The notes under the pieces were generated by a model. The model saw nothing but the letters and a program-made list of their open reading frames with translations, did not search any database and was not told the origin of the DNA. From the NCBI GenBank assembly GCA_963799455.1, contig CAWCXF010000008.1, forward strand, positions 806,001 through 870,000: a stretch of 64,000 bases of DNA, read 5' to 3'. Position numbers and translations under genes: made by a program. Source of the DNA: CAWCXF01 sp963799455. GTDB lineage: Bacteria > Pseudomonadota > Alphaproteobacteria > Rhodobacterales > Rhodobacteraceae. Positions 63,634-64,000 of the stretch are shown one piece after another. The stretch's first letter is position 1, and every line of letters starts with the position of its first letter.

Positions 63634-64000
63634 TCAGCCCCCCCAGACGTAGACGGAGAAGAACAGGAACAGCCACACCACGTCCACGAAGTGCCAGTAC
63701 CAGGCGGCGGCCTCGAAGCCGTTGTGCTTGGTGGGCGAGAAGTGCCCCATCCTGAGCCGGATCAGGCAGACCGCGAGGAAGATGGTGCCGATGACGACAT
63801 GCGCGCCGTGAAAGCCCGTCGCCATGAAGAAGATGCTGCCGTAGACGTTGCCCGCGAAGCCGAAGGCGGCGTTGGAGTACTCGTAGGCCTGCAGGGCGGT
63901 GAACATGACGCCGAGCCCGATCGCGAGCGCCAGGCCCCAGGCCATGTCGCGCCGGTTGTTCTCGTGCACGAGCGCGTGGTGCGCCCAGGTGGCCGCGGCG
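63634..64000 (-). CDS. ctaE: Cytochrome c oxidase subunit III, C-terminal part (cut by window edge)
   Basis: The last 120 or so residues of Cox3, a helical subunit of the aa3 oxidase. TWAHHALVHENNR, GFHGAHVVIGTIFL and WYWHFVDVVWLFLFFSVYVWG are family signatures. The upstream part lies beyond base 64000. Probably the first gene shown of the cox3-surf1-thrC-M16-GNAT transcript. Confidence 0.95.
   Translation of the reverse strand, partial: AAATWAHHALVHENNRRDMAWGLALAIGLGVMFTALQAYEYSNAAFGFAGNVYGSIFFMATGFHGAHVVIGTIFLAVCLIRLRMGHFSPTKHNGFEAAAWYWHFVDVVWLFLFFSVYVWGG

Overview
The window is a very G+C-rich stretch (G+C at most third codon positions, GTG starts, many ATGA/GTGA stop-start overlaps) from an alphaproteobacterium. 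Gene content and order point to the Rhodobacterales: cox3-surf1-thrC-M16 peptidase, lysC-ptsP, a PCMT-tolC block, efp divergent from a small conserved gene, and an Fdh3-type formate dehydrogenase locus next to Mrp and DUF3305/DUF3306 genes. This is inferred from my knowledge of these families; no search was run.

Layout. 1-3 kb: an amidohydrolase and oligoendopeptidase F. 3-17 kb: a large formate oxidation locus arranged divergently. The minus arm carries maturation or accessory genes (a 4Fe-4S protein, DUF6494, an Mrp ATPase, a biotin/lipoate-ligase-like protein, a DUF6505-like protein). The plus arm carries DUF3305, DUF3306, a TorD chaperone, a Tat-target peptide, the three formate dehydrogenase subunits, a WD40-cytochrome c fusion and a 40-residue membrane peptide. 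17-24 kb: tRNA-Leu(TAA), a TPR protein, an inositol monophosphatase, metF, a thioesterase and an orphan CoxL-type molybdenum hydroxylase subunit. 24-29 kb: a broken valS and a HisC-like aminotransferase. 29-36 kb: a class V aminotransferase, a frameshifted ABC exporter, a glycosyltransferase, a YgfZ-like protein and a TIGR02594-type protein. 36-43 kb: efp, a DUF6280-like gene, a membrane protein, cobQ, tolC, PCMT and tRNA-Cys(GCA). 43-52 kb: waaA (frameshifted), an HDAC-like deacetylase, Nudix, DUF1178, SDR, lysC and ptsP. 52-64 kb: EcsC, GNAT, a flavin reductase, an EEP nuclease, mtnP, LysE, a GlcD-like oxidase, an MBL protein, then the minus-strand run cox3-surf1-thrC-M16-GNAT.

The main functional unit is the formate dehydrogenase locus. 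The molybdopterin subunit (Tat signal, Cys rather than selenocysteine), the four-cluster ferredoxin subunit and the membrane cytochrome b subunit should pass electrons from periplasmic formate to the quinone pool. TorD, the Tat-target peptide, DUF3305/3306 and the minus-arm proteins are probably assembly factors. A secreted WD40-cytochrome c fusion and a coupled 40-residue membrane peptide end the operon; this is the best candidate here for something not well described.

Two window-wide patterns stand out. First, short locus-specific tandem repeats (12-44 bp period) occur at about eleven places, mostly at gene ends or in leaders. Second, several housekeeping genes (waaA, thrC and an ABC exporter) carry single-base indels, and valS is split by a segment of about 320 bp with much lower G+C. 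Some of these may be sequencing errors; valS is harder to explain that way.
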